Source of the DNA: Entomospira nematocerorum
GTDB lineage: Bacteria > Spirochaetota > Spirochaetia > WRBN01
Length of the DNA stretch: 64,000 bases
NCBI RefSeq assembly: GCF_028748105.1
Contig: NZ_CP118168.1
Coordinates: 1,178,001-1,242,000 of the forward strand
Direction of reading: 5' to 3'
Shown: positions 18,185-25,888 of the stretch, piece by piece
Layout of the letters: each line of letters begins with the position of its first letter
Position numbering within the stretch: the stretch's first letter is position 1
Notes under the pieces: generated by a model
What the model was told of the DNA's origin: nothing
The model's input: only the letters and a program-made list of their open reading frames with translations
Databases searched by the model: none
Program-made: the position numbers and the translations under genes

Positions 18185-19371
18185 TGAAAGGAAATCAGGT
18201 TCAACTGACATTTGAAGAGTTCGCTGATGCTAAAACAGGACGCAAGACAATTCGTTTAACACCGAAAGAGAATATTTTTCATCGAAACTACTTTTATCAA
18301 AAGTGTTTTACTAGTGATAATAAAAAACTCCTGATTGGTGGAACCTTTGATGATCCTGATAGTGTGATGTCGTGTGATGACTTTAAGTCATCACTCAATT
18401 ATCACTTACTTGATTTAGATAGTGGAATCATTACACAATTAACCGAAGGGAATGGAGATAATACATTTGGTGGCTTTCTATCCCATGATGATCAATATCT
18501 ATACTATGTAAAAAATCGTAAAGCATTAAACCGAGTTAAGCTCAACACATTAGAAGAAGTTACGATTTTTGAAAGTGATCCAAAATGGGTCGCATATGGC
18601 ACTTGGGTAGCAAATTCGATAACAACCAAGATGGTTGGCATTGAGATCGCGAAAGATGACTACATCAATTTGGATACCTGGGATGCTTTTGCCAAGATGT
18701 ATGAGCGTAATCCATTATGCCGACTCTTTACTCTTGATCTTACAACAGGAGAACAAAAAATTATTCATCAAGAGAAACGTTGGTTAGGACATCCTATGTA
18801 TCGACCTTTTGATCATAAGACTGTGGCTTTTTGTCATGAAGGTCCTCATGATCTTGTCAAAACACGAATTTGGTTTATTAATGAGGATGGATCAAATCTT
18901 CGTGCTGGCATCAAGCAAGATGATGATGAACATTGTACCCATGAATTCTGGGTTCCAGATGGTTCGCTAATGTATTATGTATCTTTCTACTCTGATGCAT
19001 CAAAGCATCGTTTCATCTGTAGCGTTAATCCTGACACCCTAGAGAGTAAAAAAATTCTACAAATGCCCAATTGTTCGCACCTTATGAGTAACTATGATGG
19101 AACATTATTAGTGGGAGATGGGACATGCTCACCCATGGATGTCATAAACAAGGAGGCGAATCAAATCGATACGGATAATGATCTCTATCTCTTTCATATT
19201 GCTAATTCTCATGTGAGTTCCATTGCTGAACATCGCTCATCATGGAGTGTATTTAAAGGGAGTCGTCAAATCACTCATCCACATCCGTCTTTTACCCCAG
19301 ACAATAGCGCTATCTTATGGTCATCGGATTGTGAAGGGAATACTGCTGTGTATCTAACAAAACTACAATAA
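18184..19371 (+). CDS. ogl: Oligogalacturonate lyase (PL22 family)
   Basis: Cytoplasmic enzyme that cleaves short (unsaturated) oligogalacturonides to 5-keto-4-deoxyuronate. The 395-residue product has the seven-bladed beta-propeller pattern of Ogl: repeated SHDDQYLYYVKN-like strands, FCHEGPHDLVKTRIW with a conserved His, a DDEHCTHEFWVPDG segment and a C-terminal HPHPSFTPDNSAILWSSD segment whose histidines suit the metal site. No signal peptide is present, in keeping with intracellular action. It overlaps the symporter stop by one base and precedes kdgF by about 40 bases. This supports uptake of short oligomers before final cleavage. Confidence 0.93.
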   Translation: MKGNQVQLTFEEFADAKTGRKTIRLTPKENIFHRNYFYQKCFTSDNKKLLIGGTFDDPDSVMSCDDFKSSLNYHLLDLDSGIITQLTEGNGDNTFGGFLSHDDQYLYYVKNRKALNRVKLNTLEEVTIFESDPKWVAYGTWVANSITTKMVGIEIAKDDYINLDTWDAFAKMYERNPLCRLFTLDLTTGEQKIIHQEKRWLGHPMYRPFDHKTVAFCHEGPHDLVKTRIWFINEDGSNLRAGIKQDDDEHCTHEFWVPDGSLMYYVSFYSDASKHRFICSVNPDTLESKKILQMPNCSHLMSNYDGTLLVGDGTCSPMDVINKEANQIDTDNDLYLFHIANSHVSSIAEHRSSWSVFKGSRQITHPHPSFTPDNSAILWSSDCEGNTAVYLTKLQ

Positions 19372-19411
19372 AGTATGTTATAATAAATAAAATATTTAAT
19401 AGGAGAATTAT

Positions 19412-19732
19412 ATGTTTGTCACCAAAGATACAGCAAGCACTGTACTTCTAGATAATGGCGTAAAGCGAAGTATCTTAGCTCATAATGATGAATTGATGAT
19501 TGTTCAATTTGAATTTAAAAAGGATCAAGTGGGATCCTTGCATAGTCATCCTCACACACAAAGTACGTACATTTTGAGTGGAAAGTTTGAATTCACCGTT
19601 GGCGATCAAACGTACATATGTCAAGCTGGAGATACTTTGATAGCTACAACATCTATCATGCATGGATGTCGTTGCCTCGAGGATGGCGTATTGATCGATA
19701 ATTTCACTCCATCACGAAAGGATTTATTGTAA
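19412..19732 (+). CDS. kdgF: Small cupin, KdgF-type unsaturated uronate-processing enzyme
   Basis: Single-domain cupin of 106 residues. Motif 1 appears as GSLHSHPHTQSTYILSGKFEF with the metal-binding His and Glu/Gln positions, and motif 2 as AGDTLIATTSIMHGCRC. KdgF proteins speed ring-opening of 4,5-unsaturated galacturonate to the linear keto-deoxy sugar, the step between Ogl and KduI. The position between ogl and kduI makes this the natural reading. A generic sugar-binding cupin cannot be excluded from the sequence alone. It has a good ribosome site (AGGAG) and probably belongs to the same transcript. Confidence 0.85.
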   Translation: MFVTKDTASTVLLDNGVKRSILAHNDELMIVQFEFKKDQVGSLHSHPHTQSTYILSGKFEFTVGDQTYICQAGDTLIATTSIMHGCRCLEDGVLIDNFTPSRKDLL

Positions 19733-19771
19733 TCAATATCATTAACAATATTAAGTATATAAGGAGAAGAT

Positions 19772-20602
19772 ATGAAACAATACTATCAAATTAGTCCAAA
19801 AGAATTTAGTAGAATGAACACTCAAGAGTTAAGGGATAACTTTCTTATTGAGACAATTTTCCTAGATAATCAAGCGACTATTACTTACACTCACTATGAT
19901 CGCATGATTGTGGGAGGAGTCATGCCTCTAAAAAAAGAAGTCAGTCTACCGAATGGATCATTGATATCAGCAGAGTATTTTTTAGAAAGACGAGAAATAG
20001 GCATCATTAATATTGGAGGTGAGGGAAGTATCTCCATCGATGGTACAGTATACCCGATGGCAAATAAAGATGGAATGTATATTGGAAGAGGAATCAAAGA
20101 TGTTCGATTTACTTCTAATGATTCCAATAATCCTGCTAAATTTTATTACAACTCCGCTCCAGCACATATTGACCATCCTACTGTCAAAATTACCTTTGCT
20201 GATGCTGTTCCCAATCCAATGGGGGATCCATTACTATCCAATAAACGGACTATTTATCAATACGTTCATCCGAAAGTCTGTCAATCAGCTCAATTATTAA
20301 TGGGTTTAACAATGTTAGATCCTGGAAATATGTGGAATACTATGCCTGCACACACACATGATCGTAGAATGGAGAGTTATTTTTACTTTGATTTAAAGGA
20401 GGGTTCTAAGGTATTTCATCTCATGGGAGAACCTAGCGAGACCCGGCATATTGTGGTATCAGAGACACAGGTTGTAGTGTCTCCATCTTGGTCTATACAT
20501 AGTGGAGTAGGTACTGGCGCTTATACATTTATATGGGCAATGGCTGGAGAAAATCAAAATTTTACGGATATGGATCATATTGTGATGGATAATCTACGTT
20601 AG
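19772..20602 (+). CDS. kduI: 5-keto-4-deoxyuronate isomerase
   Basis: Isomerises 5-keto-4-deoxyuronate to 2,5-diketo-3-deoxygluconate. The 276-residue length is that of KduI. The zinc-binding cupin core is visible in MPAHTHDRRMESYFYF (two His and a Glu) with the last ligand in SPSWSIHSGVGTGAYTFIWAM. The C-terminus DMDHIVMDNLR is characteristic. It follows kdgF by about 40 bases with an AAGGAGA ribosome site, and kduD follows after 17 bases. Confidence 0.96.
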   Translation: MKQYYQISPKEFSRMNTQELRDNFLIETIFLDNQATITYTHYDRMIVGGVMPLKKEVSLPNGSLISAEYFLERREIGIINIGGEGSISIDGTVYPMANKDGMYIGRGIKDVRFTSNDSNNPAKFYYNSAPAHIDHPTVKITFADAVPNPMGDPLLSNKRTIYQYVHPKVCQSAQLLMGLTMLDPGNMWNTMPAHTHDRRMESYFYFDLKEGSKVFHLMGEPSETRHIVVSETQVVVSPSWSIHSGVGTGAYTFIWAMAGENQNFTDMDHIVMDNLR

Positions 20603-20619
20603 GGGAGAAAAATACGATT

Positions 20620-21381
20620 ATGACAGAATTATTTAACTTAACTAATAAAATTGCTATGGTTACAGGCGGTGCAATTGGAATTGGAAAAGCTCTTGCATTA
20701 GGATTAGCCAGTCATGGTGCTGACCTCTATCTACCCGTATATGATCTTACTGGTGTTGAAGAGATAAAAAAAGAGGTAGAGGCGCTTAATCGTCGTGTTT
20801 TTATTCATGTGGTTGATTTATCAAAGCCAGAAAATGCAATTGCAGAAGTGACTCTCTGTATGGAAAAATTTGGACGCCTTGATATTCTCATTAATAATGC
20901 AGGAATCATTAAGCGATCGCCCATTCTCGAAGGTACAAATCAAGATTGGCAAGCAGTTATTGATATTAATCTTAGTGCTGTTTATTATATTAGTCGTGAA
21001 GCTAGTAAGATTATGAAAGAACAGGGTAGTGGGAAAATTATCAACATTGCATCCATGCTCTCTTTCCAAGGTGGAAAATTTGTTCCATCCTATACCGCAT
21101 CAAAACATGGAGTTGCGGGGTTAACAAAAGCCTTTGCTAATGAGTTAGCTGAATTCAATATTCAAACGAATGCCATAGCTCCTGGATATATTGAGACGAA
21201 TAACACCGCTCCTATTCGTGCTGATGAAAAACGCAATGCAGAAATTCTATCACGAATCCCTGCGAATCGATGGGGACAAGTGACAGACTTGGTTGGTGCA
21301 GCGATATTCCTGTCCAGTGGAGCAAGTGATTATGTAAATGGGCATGTTTTAGCTATTGACGGGGGGTGGTTAGCTAGATAA
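20620..21381 (+). CDS. kduD: 2-deoxy-D-gluconate 3-dehydrogenase / 2-keto-3-deoxygluconate oxidoreductase
   Basis: Short-chain dehydrogenase that reduces 2,5-diketo-3-deoxygluconate to 2-keto-3-deoxygluconate. The 253-residue product has the TGGAIGIGKA cofactor loop, NNAG, a catalytic Ser in INIASMLSF and YTASKHG as the YxxxK pair. The C-terminus VNGHVLAIDGGWLAR matches KduD. It is the last gene of the rightward operon and is followed by a strong two-way terminator. Confidence 0.94.
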   Translation: MTELFNLTNKIAMVTGGAIGIGKALALGLASHGADLYLPVYDLTGVEEIKKEVEALNRRVFIHVVDLSKPENAIAEVTLCMEKFGRLDILINNAGIIKRSPILEGTNQDWQAVIDINLSAVYYISREASKIMKEQGSGKIINIASMLSFQGGKFVPSYTASKHGVAGLTKAFANELAEFNIQTNAIAPGYIETNNTAPIRADEKRNAEILSRIPANRWGQVTDLVGAAIFLSSGASDYVNGHVLAIDGGWLAR

Positions 21382-21402
21382 CAGTTATTAATATATTTAA
21401 TT

Positions 21403-21442
21403 AATAAAAAAGAAGCAGTAGTACTATTGCTTCTTTTTTATT
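21403..21442. terminator. Bidirectional terminator between kduD and eda
   Basis: Perfect 15-bp stem (21403-21417 with 21428-21442). The A-rich and T-rich ends give a T run in either reading direction, serving both converging operons. Confidence 0.88.
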
Positions 21443-21455
21443 CTCTACTATCTTA

Positions 21456-22097
21456 TTATCGATTATTATGAAAGAGATTATAAGCTTCTCGAGCTAATTT
21501 TTCTATATGACTCCAATTTTCTTTTTCAAGATCATCTTGACTTGTAATCCACGTTCCACCGATTGCATGAATATTAGGAAGTTTCACATAATCAAGTAAA
21601 TTACTTGGTGAAATTCCTCCCGTAGGAATAAATTTAATATGTGGATAGACAGAGTAGAGTGTCTTCAATAGTGCAACTCCACCGTATAGCTCTGCAGGGA
21701 AAAATTTGAGAATATTTAGTCCAAAACTTGAAACTTGCTCCACTTCACTGGGTGTACATACACCTGGTGTGATAGGTAAATTCAACTTTAATGCATACTC
21801 TACAACCTTGGGGTTAAATCCTGGTGAAACTAAAAATTGAGCACCTGCATCTTTTGCCTCACGAACATGCTTTTCTGTTAAAATAGTTCCAGCTCCTACA
21901 AGAACATTTGGCATTTCTTTTCGAATTGCGGTAATGCATGCTGCGGCATTTTCTGTTCGGAATGTGACTTCTGCAATATGTATGTTTGCATTTTGTAATA
22001 CTTGCGCTAGAGATACAGCTAATTTTGTATCATTAATTTTAATAACCGGTAAAATACCAGCATCTCCAATTTTCTGCATGATAGTATCCATATTCAT
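21456..22097 (-). CDS. eda: 2-keto-3-deoxy-6-phosphogluconate aldolase
   Basis: Splits KDPG to pyruvate and glyceraldehyde-3-phosphate, the last step of the pectin route. The 213-residue TIM barrel has the class I aldolase features: AEVTFRT with the catalytic glutamate, VGAGT, an LVSPGFNP segment, LNILKFFPAE with the Schiff-base lysine and FIPTGGIS. AGGAGA lies just upstream of the ATG at 22097. It is the last gene of the leftward kdgR-kdgK-eda operon, 19 bases after kdgK. Confidence 0.95.
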   Translation of the reverse strand: MNMDTIMQKIGDAGILPVIKINDTKLAVSLAQVLQNANIHIAEVTFRTENAAACITAIRKEMPNVLVGAGTILTEKHVREAKDAGAQFLVSPGFNPKVVEYALKLNLPITPGVCTPSEVEQVSSFGLNILKFFPAELYGGVALLKTLYSVYPHIKFIPTGGISPSNLLDYVKLPNIHAIGGTWITSQDDLEKENWSHIEKLAREAYNLFHNNR

Positions 22098-22116
22098 TAT
22101 CTCCTTTAATTATTGA

Positions 22117-23211
22117 TTAGCGTGAAACACGAGCATTGCCACCTTTAAGAATGTGTTCTACCTCGTGAAGACTTGCCATACTTGTATCACCCGGAGTAGT
22201 CATGGCTAATGCACCGTGTGCAACTCCATAATTGAGGGCACTCTGAGGATCTTTTCCAGAAAGAAGGCCATAAATTAACCCACTAGCAAAACTGTCACCC
22301 CCACCAACGCGATCATAAATGGCAAGATGCTCCAATTTTATACTATCATAATACTCTCCCTCATAGCACAAAAGAGCTGCCCAGTCATTATCATTAGCAC
22401 TGTATACTTCTCTAAGTGTTGTAGCGATAGCCTTAAAATGTGGATACTCTGTTTGAACTTTATCTAACATCTTTTTAAAATTAGAGCTATCCAATCCACT
22501 AATATTTGCATCTAGACCGTCTACATGAAATCCTAAACATGCTGTAAAATCCTCCTCATTTCCAATCATCACATCAACATATTGAGCAATTTCACGATTA
22601 ACTGCTTGAGCTTTTTTCAGGTCTCTACGCCATAAACTTGGTCGATAATTTAAATCATAACTGATAACAGTGCCATACTGTTTAGCAATTTGCATGGCAT
22701 CAATGACGAATTCAGGAGTAGTCTCAGACAGGGCAGTGTAAATACCACCACAGTGAAACCATCTAACACCATCTTTACCAAAAATCTGGTGCCAATCGAT
22801 ATCTCCTTTTTTTAATTGAGATGCCGCACTATTAGCTCTATCTGAAACGCCTAAAGCCCCTCGAATACCATAACCTCTCTCTGTGAAATTCAGTCCAATA
22901 CGTACATTTTTCCCGATACCATCATAATCAAACCAACGCACATACTTTGTATCAACACCTCCTTGATGGAGTAAATCTTCTAGTAAAAGGCCCAAATCAT
23001 TACGTACTAATCCTGTTACAATAGCTGTATTCATTCCAAAACATCGTTTCAGACCACGAGCAACATTATATTCACCACCACCTTCCCAAACATTAAAAGA
23101 TCGGGTGCTTTTGATACGCATATCAGCAGGGTCAAAGCGCAGCATGACCTCTCCTAAGCTCACTAAATCATAAGCACACTCTGATGCCGATTTTACTTGC
23201 AATGGATTCAT
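22117..23211 (-). CDS. kdgK: 2-dehydro-3-deoxygluconokinase (PfkB family)
   Basis: Phosphorylates 2-keto-3-deoxygluconate to KDPG. The 364-residue PfkB-type kinase shows the N-terminal LVSLGEVMLRFDP and GGGEYNVARGL motifs and the C-terminal DRVGGGDSFASGL, where the aspartate is the likely catalytic base. It is slightly longer than many KdgK proteins because of an N-terminal extension of about 12 residues. Neighbours kdgR upstream (14 bases) and eda downstream (19 bases) fix the substrate. It is the bridge from uronate breakdown to the lower Entner-Doudoroff reactions. Confidence 0.92.
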   Translation of the reverse strand: MNPLQVKSASECAYDLVSLGEVMLRFDPADMRIKSTRSFNVWEGGGEYNVARGLKRCFGMNTAIVTGLVRNDLGLLLEDLLHQGGVDTKYVRWFDYDGIGKNVRIGLNFTERGYGIRGALGVSDRANSAASQLKKGDIDWHQIFGKDGVRWFHCGGIYTALSETTPEFVIDAMQIAKQYGTVISYDLNYRPSLWRRDLKKAQAVNREIAQYVDVMIGNEEDFTACLGFHVDGLDANISGLDSSNFKKMLDKVQTEYPHFKAIATTLREVYSANDNDWAALLCYEGEYYDSIKLEHLAIYDRVGGGDSFASGLIYGLLSGKDPQSALNYGVAHGALAMTTPGDTSMASLHEVEHILKGGNARVSR

Positions 23212-23225
23212 TTCTGTAATTCTCC

Positions 23226-23984
23226 TTATTTATTATTGATGTATCCTAATTTATGGGATATTGTCATTGCAGCTTGAGCGACCCAGTCTGCTATATCTTT
23301 TTCTTTTCGATTTTTCCATTGCTCTTTTGTTGCAGAGACAGATAAACTAGCACAAATCACTCCACGATAGTCATAGATAGGGAGAGCTAAACAGTAAACT
23401 CCTTGTGTGTTCTCTTCTATATCCATGGCATAGCCACGTGAGCGTGATTCATGAAGATCCATGATTACCGCATCTAGAGTGGTTTTTGTTTGTAGAGTAA
23501 ATGCCTTAAAGTGATATCCAGTAAAAAAAGCTTGTAATGCTTCATCACCCATCTGCATTAATAATGCTTTTCCTAATGCTGTTGCATGCATTGGAGCACG
23601 ATATCCGATAATCGAAGCTCTTTGTACTCCAGAAGTTCCATCGGCTTTATCAATATAGACAACGTCATGTCCTTGCTGAAGTGCTAAAAAGACAGTGAAT
23701 TCAACATGTGTGCGTAGTTCAATCATAATAGGGTGAGCTTCTTTACGTATATCTAGATTATTTAAAAAATGATAAGATAATTCAACACATTTCACTCCTA
23801 GTTTATAGCGTTTTGTAGCAGGATCACGGACAAGATAATTTCTATCTAATAAAGAATTTGCCAAACGACTGATAGTGCTCTTATGTAATCCAATGAGTGT
23901 GGAAATTTCTGTAATACTGCGACCTTCACTGACCTCACTACAGCACTCTAAGACGTCTAAAATTCTATCTAATATAACGGCCAT
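23226..23984 (-). CDS. kdgR: IclR-family regulator, KdgR-like
   Basis: Transcription factor of 252 residues. An N-terminal winged helix (about 1-65, with ISTLIGLHKSTISRLANSLLDRNYLV) is followed by the IclR effector domain, which has YRAPMHATALGKALL and GVYCLALPIYDYRG. In proteobacteria KdgR represses pectin genes and is released by 2-keto-3-deoxygluconate. Here it heads the kdgK-eda operon and faces the rest of the pectin locus, so the same role is likely. An inverted repeat 20 bases upstream of its -35 box matches part of the symporter operator, suggesting self-control. Confidence 0.88.
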   Translation of the reverse strand: MAVILDRILDVLECCSEVSEGRSITEISTLIGLHKSTISRLANSLLDRNYLVRDPATKRYKLGVKCVELSYHFLNNLDIRKEAHPIMIELRTHVEFTVFLALQQGHDVVYIDKADGTSGVQRASIIGYRAPMHATALGKALLMQMGDEALQAFFTGYHFKAFTLQTKTTLDAVIMDLHESRSRGYAMDIEENTQGVYCLALPIYDYRGVICASLSVSATKEQWKNRKEKDIADWVAQAAMTISHKLGYINNK

Positions 23985-24013
23985 ATTTTATCCTTGTAAA
24001 ATTTCTTGTATTT

Positions 24014-24043
24014 ATTATAGGGCGATATTAATATGATTGTCAA
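24014..24043 (-). promoter_or_regulatory. Sigma-70 promoter for kdgR-kdgK-eda
   Basis: Leftward TTGACA (complement of 24038-24043), 18-base spacer, TATAAT (complement of 24014-24019): both boxes match the consensus. Confidence 0.75.
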
Positions 24044-24062
24044 TAATTTCATAAATAAATAT

Positions 24063-24085
24063 CAAGTTTTATCATATGAAACTTG
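24063..24085. promoter_or_regulatory. Candidate KdgR operator upstream of kdgR
   Basis: Inverted repeat CAAGTTT (24063-24069) / AAACTTG (24079-24085) around TATCATATG. It shares ATATGAAACTT with the symporter operator at 16327-16337. Confidence 0.55.
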
Positions 24086-24275
24086 TAAATTAATAAGTGT
24101 TTTATAATCATAATATTGATTCTGTCTATTTAAATAGAAATCTAATAGCCTTACCCAAGTCAGATACCATTGCATTAATACTATGCCAGGAGTAATCTTT
24201 AGTTGCTTTGTAAATGTATCTGTTATAATTATATATTTACCTTTTAGTGATTTTTATAAATAAGAGAACTTGACT
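24086..24275. other. Non-coding stretch between kdgR and the repeat lipoprotein gene
   Basis: No open frame of note and no RNA gene recognised. An extended -10 element (TGTTATAAT, 24221-24229) could start a long-leader transcript toward the lipoprotein gene. Nothing else stands out. Confidence 0.4.
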
Positions 24276-24326
24276 TTGACTTTTCAAATATGTAGTTTAT
24301 AGTATAATTTATTGACTATAATCTAC
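24276..24326 (+). promoter_or_regulatory. Promoter with overlapping dyad before the repeat lipoprotein gene
   Basis: TTGACT (24276-24281), 16-base spacer, TATAGT (24298-24303). The -10 box lies in the left arm of a 12-base inverted repeat with one mismatch (24292-24303 with 24315-24326), an operator-like layout. Confidence 0.5.
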
Positions 24327-24397
24327 AGAACTAGTGTATCTTATCTTAATCTTCTTTACTAATATTCATAATTGCATATTTCTGGGAGGTTAATGCC

Positions 24398-25495
24398 ATG
24401 ATAAAAAAAAAATATTTTTTATTAACACTTGCAATCATATTATTGGGGTGCAAGCCAACTGTAGATTCCAATAATATTAAAAGAAAACCTACTGCTCCTA
24501 CCACTCCTACCACTCCTACTGCTCCTACCACTCCTACTGCTCCTACCACTCCTACTGCTCCTACCACTCCTACTACTCCTACTACTCCTACCACTCCTAC
24601 CACTCCTACTGCTCCTACTGCTCCTACTACTCCTACCACTCCTACTGCTCCTACCACTCCTACCACTCCTACCACTCCTACCACTCCTACTATTCCTACT
24701 GCTCCTACTATTCCTACTATTCCTACTATTCCTACTGCTCCTACTATTCCTACTGCTCCTACTATTCCTACTGCTCCTACTATTCCTACTGCTCCTACTA
24801 TTCCTACTGCTCCTACTATTCCTACTGCTCCTACTATTCCTACTATTGATGGTAATATCCCAGAAGTAGAAAGTACATTCTCTATTTTCAAAAATTCAGA
24901 TAGTTTAACTATTCCAAGCTTGGAGTACTTGGGTATTTATCAAGATAAAGCAGATGTAGGTATTGTCTATAAATATGTCTTGAAAAATGAATTAAATTAT
25001 TTTCAGCCTCTCCTTTCCTATAATCAAGGTGTTGTAGATAGAGCTCAAATGCTTTTGGATGGATATTTATCCACAGTAATTGATGATAATCGAGATCCAA
25101 CAATACAATTTCATATAGAGCGAACAAGAGAAGATTTTCCTTTAACATTAGAATGGCATGGTAATCATCATAGGCCTATGCTAGCTGGATTACAATTTTA
25201 CAAAATGGATGAAGTAATTATTGGAGCTAATAATATTAAAGGAAATTATTTTGATCAGGCAGTCATCAATATGAAAGATCCCATGGCATATGTTGCCTGG
25301 CCACGGCAAAGAGGATATGATCATAATCCTGAATTTATGCAAGATGGTAAAGAAGTTATTTTGATTATGGTTTTGTATTTTCATTACTTTAATGATTCCC
25401 CTGATATTAATACATGGGAAACAAAAATTGTTTATTTTAACTTGGAGGAATCTAAAATAAATCCAGATAAATATATTTATTTGATTAGTAGATAA
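24398..25495 (+). CDS. Lipoprotein with 40 tandem Pro-Thr-X repeats
   Basis: Family not recognised. The 365-residue product begins with a lysine-rich signal peptide ending in the lipobox LLGC (Cys18), so it is exported and lipid-anchored. Residues 31-150 are exactly 40 copies of P-T-X, where X is T or A in the first part and mostly alternating I and A in the last. This should form a stiff extended stalk. The C-terminal domain (about 151-365) is rich in aromatic and acidic residues and contains LEWHGNHHRPM, a possible binding loop. A run of ten A follows the start codon (24403-24412). A GGGAGG ribosome site precedes the ATG. A surface role is inferred; the gene faces away from kdgR. Confidence 0.8.
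   Translation: MIKKKYFLLTLAIILLGCKPTVDSNNIKRKPTAPTTPTTPTAPTTPTAPTTPTAPTTPTTPTTPTTPTTPTAPTAPTTPTTPTAPTTPTTPTTPTTPTIPTAPTIPTIPTIPTAPTIPTAPTIPTAPTIPTAPTIPTAPTIPTAPTIPTIDGNIPEVESTFSIFKNSDSLTIPSLEYLGIYQDKADVGIVYKYVLKNELNYFQPLLSYNQGVVDRAQMLLDGYLSTVIDDNRDPTIQFHIERTREDFPLTLEWHGNHHRPMLAGLQFYKMDEVIIGANNIKGNYFDQAVINMKDPMAYVAWPRQRGYDHNPEFMQDGKEVILIMVLYFHYFNDSPDINTWETKIVYFNLEESKINPDKYIYLISR
24488..24847 (+). repeat. 9-bp coding tandem repeat, 40 units
   Basis: Exactly 360 bases made of CCTAC(C/T) plus a variable third codon: ACT (Thr), GCT (Ala) or ATT (Ile). The unit length keeps the frame if copies are lost or gained. The last third forms an 18-bp higher-order unit (Ile-Ala alternation), a sign of recent duplication. 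Confidence 0.95.
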
Positions 25496-25597
25496 GTGTA
25501 TAATTATGTATTTCTTAGATAATTTAAATAAAACTAAGAAATACATAAAAAATCTTCTGTCTATTTATTGGACTAATATAAACTTATTCATTAGCTA

Positions 25598-25626
25598 TTG
25601 ACATTTTTTTTACTATATGATATTAT
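25598..25626 (+). promoter_or_regulatory. Promoter of tRNA-Arg
   Basis: TTGACA (25598-25603), 17-base spacer with a T run, TATTAT (25621-25626), 12 bases before the tRNA. Confidence 0.8.
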
Positions 25627-25638
25627 GTTCTACGTTAA

Positions 25639-25712
25639 GAGCCTGTAGCTCAGCTGGATAGAGCATCAGTTTGCGGAACTGAGGGTCGGAGGTTCGAATC
25701 CTTTCAGGCTCG
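25639..25712 (+). tRNA. tRNA-Arg, anticodon GCG
   Basis: A complete 74-base cloverleaf: acceptor GAGCCTG/CAGGCTC, D-arm GCTC/GAGC, anticodon stem TCAGT/ACTGA with loop TTGCGGA, five-base variable loop, and T-arm GGAGG/CCTTT with TTCGAAT (two G-T pairs). The loop gives anticodon GCG, reading arginine CGC/CGU. A20 in the D-loop and C35 agree with arginine identity. CCA is not encoded and must be added by an enzyme. The gene stands alone between a strong promoter and a palindromic terminator. Confidence 0.92.
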
Positions 25713-25781
25713 TATAGTGTAAAAAATAAAAAAGCTAAAAGAATATATTCTTTTAGCTTTTTTATTTTTTACACTATACGA
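25710..25781. terminator. Perfect 72-bp palindrome containing the tRNA terminator
   Basis: Arms 25710-25745 and 25746-25781 are exact reverse complements with no spacer. The inner part (GCTAAAAGAATA and its complement, then TTTTTTATTTTTT) is an intrinsic terminator for the tRNA. The outer part begins at the penultimate acceptor base of the tRNA. Confidence 0.9.
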
Positions 25782-25888
25782 ATTTACGATCAACATTAAA
25801 ACTTCTTTATACTTTCTTATTTGAACATATTCAATCATATAGTTTTTCTAACTAATCAAACTACAACCTTACAGGAGCGTATATTGAA

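Noticed and set aside
24086..24275. A CRISPR, riboswitch or small RNA in the kdgR/lipoprotein gap
   Set aside because: No repeats with regular spacing and no recognisable aptamer or stable structure were found.
24346..24891. Leftward open frame encoding repeated Gly-Val-X (elastin-like)
   Set aside because: It is the complement of the 9-bp repeat, which has no stops in any frame. The sense frame has a lipobox, ribosome site and promoter.
25611..25622. ACTATATGATA in the tRNA promoter resembling the lyase operator core
   Set aside because: The match is AT-rich and lies in a normal -35/-10 spacer with no dyad; chance is more likely.
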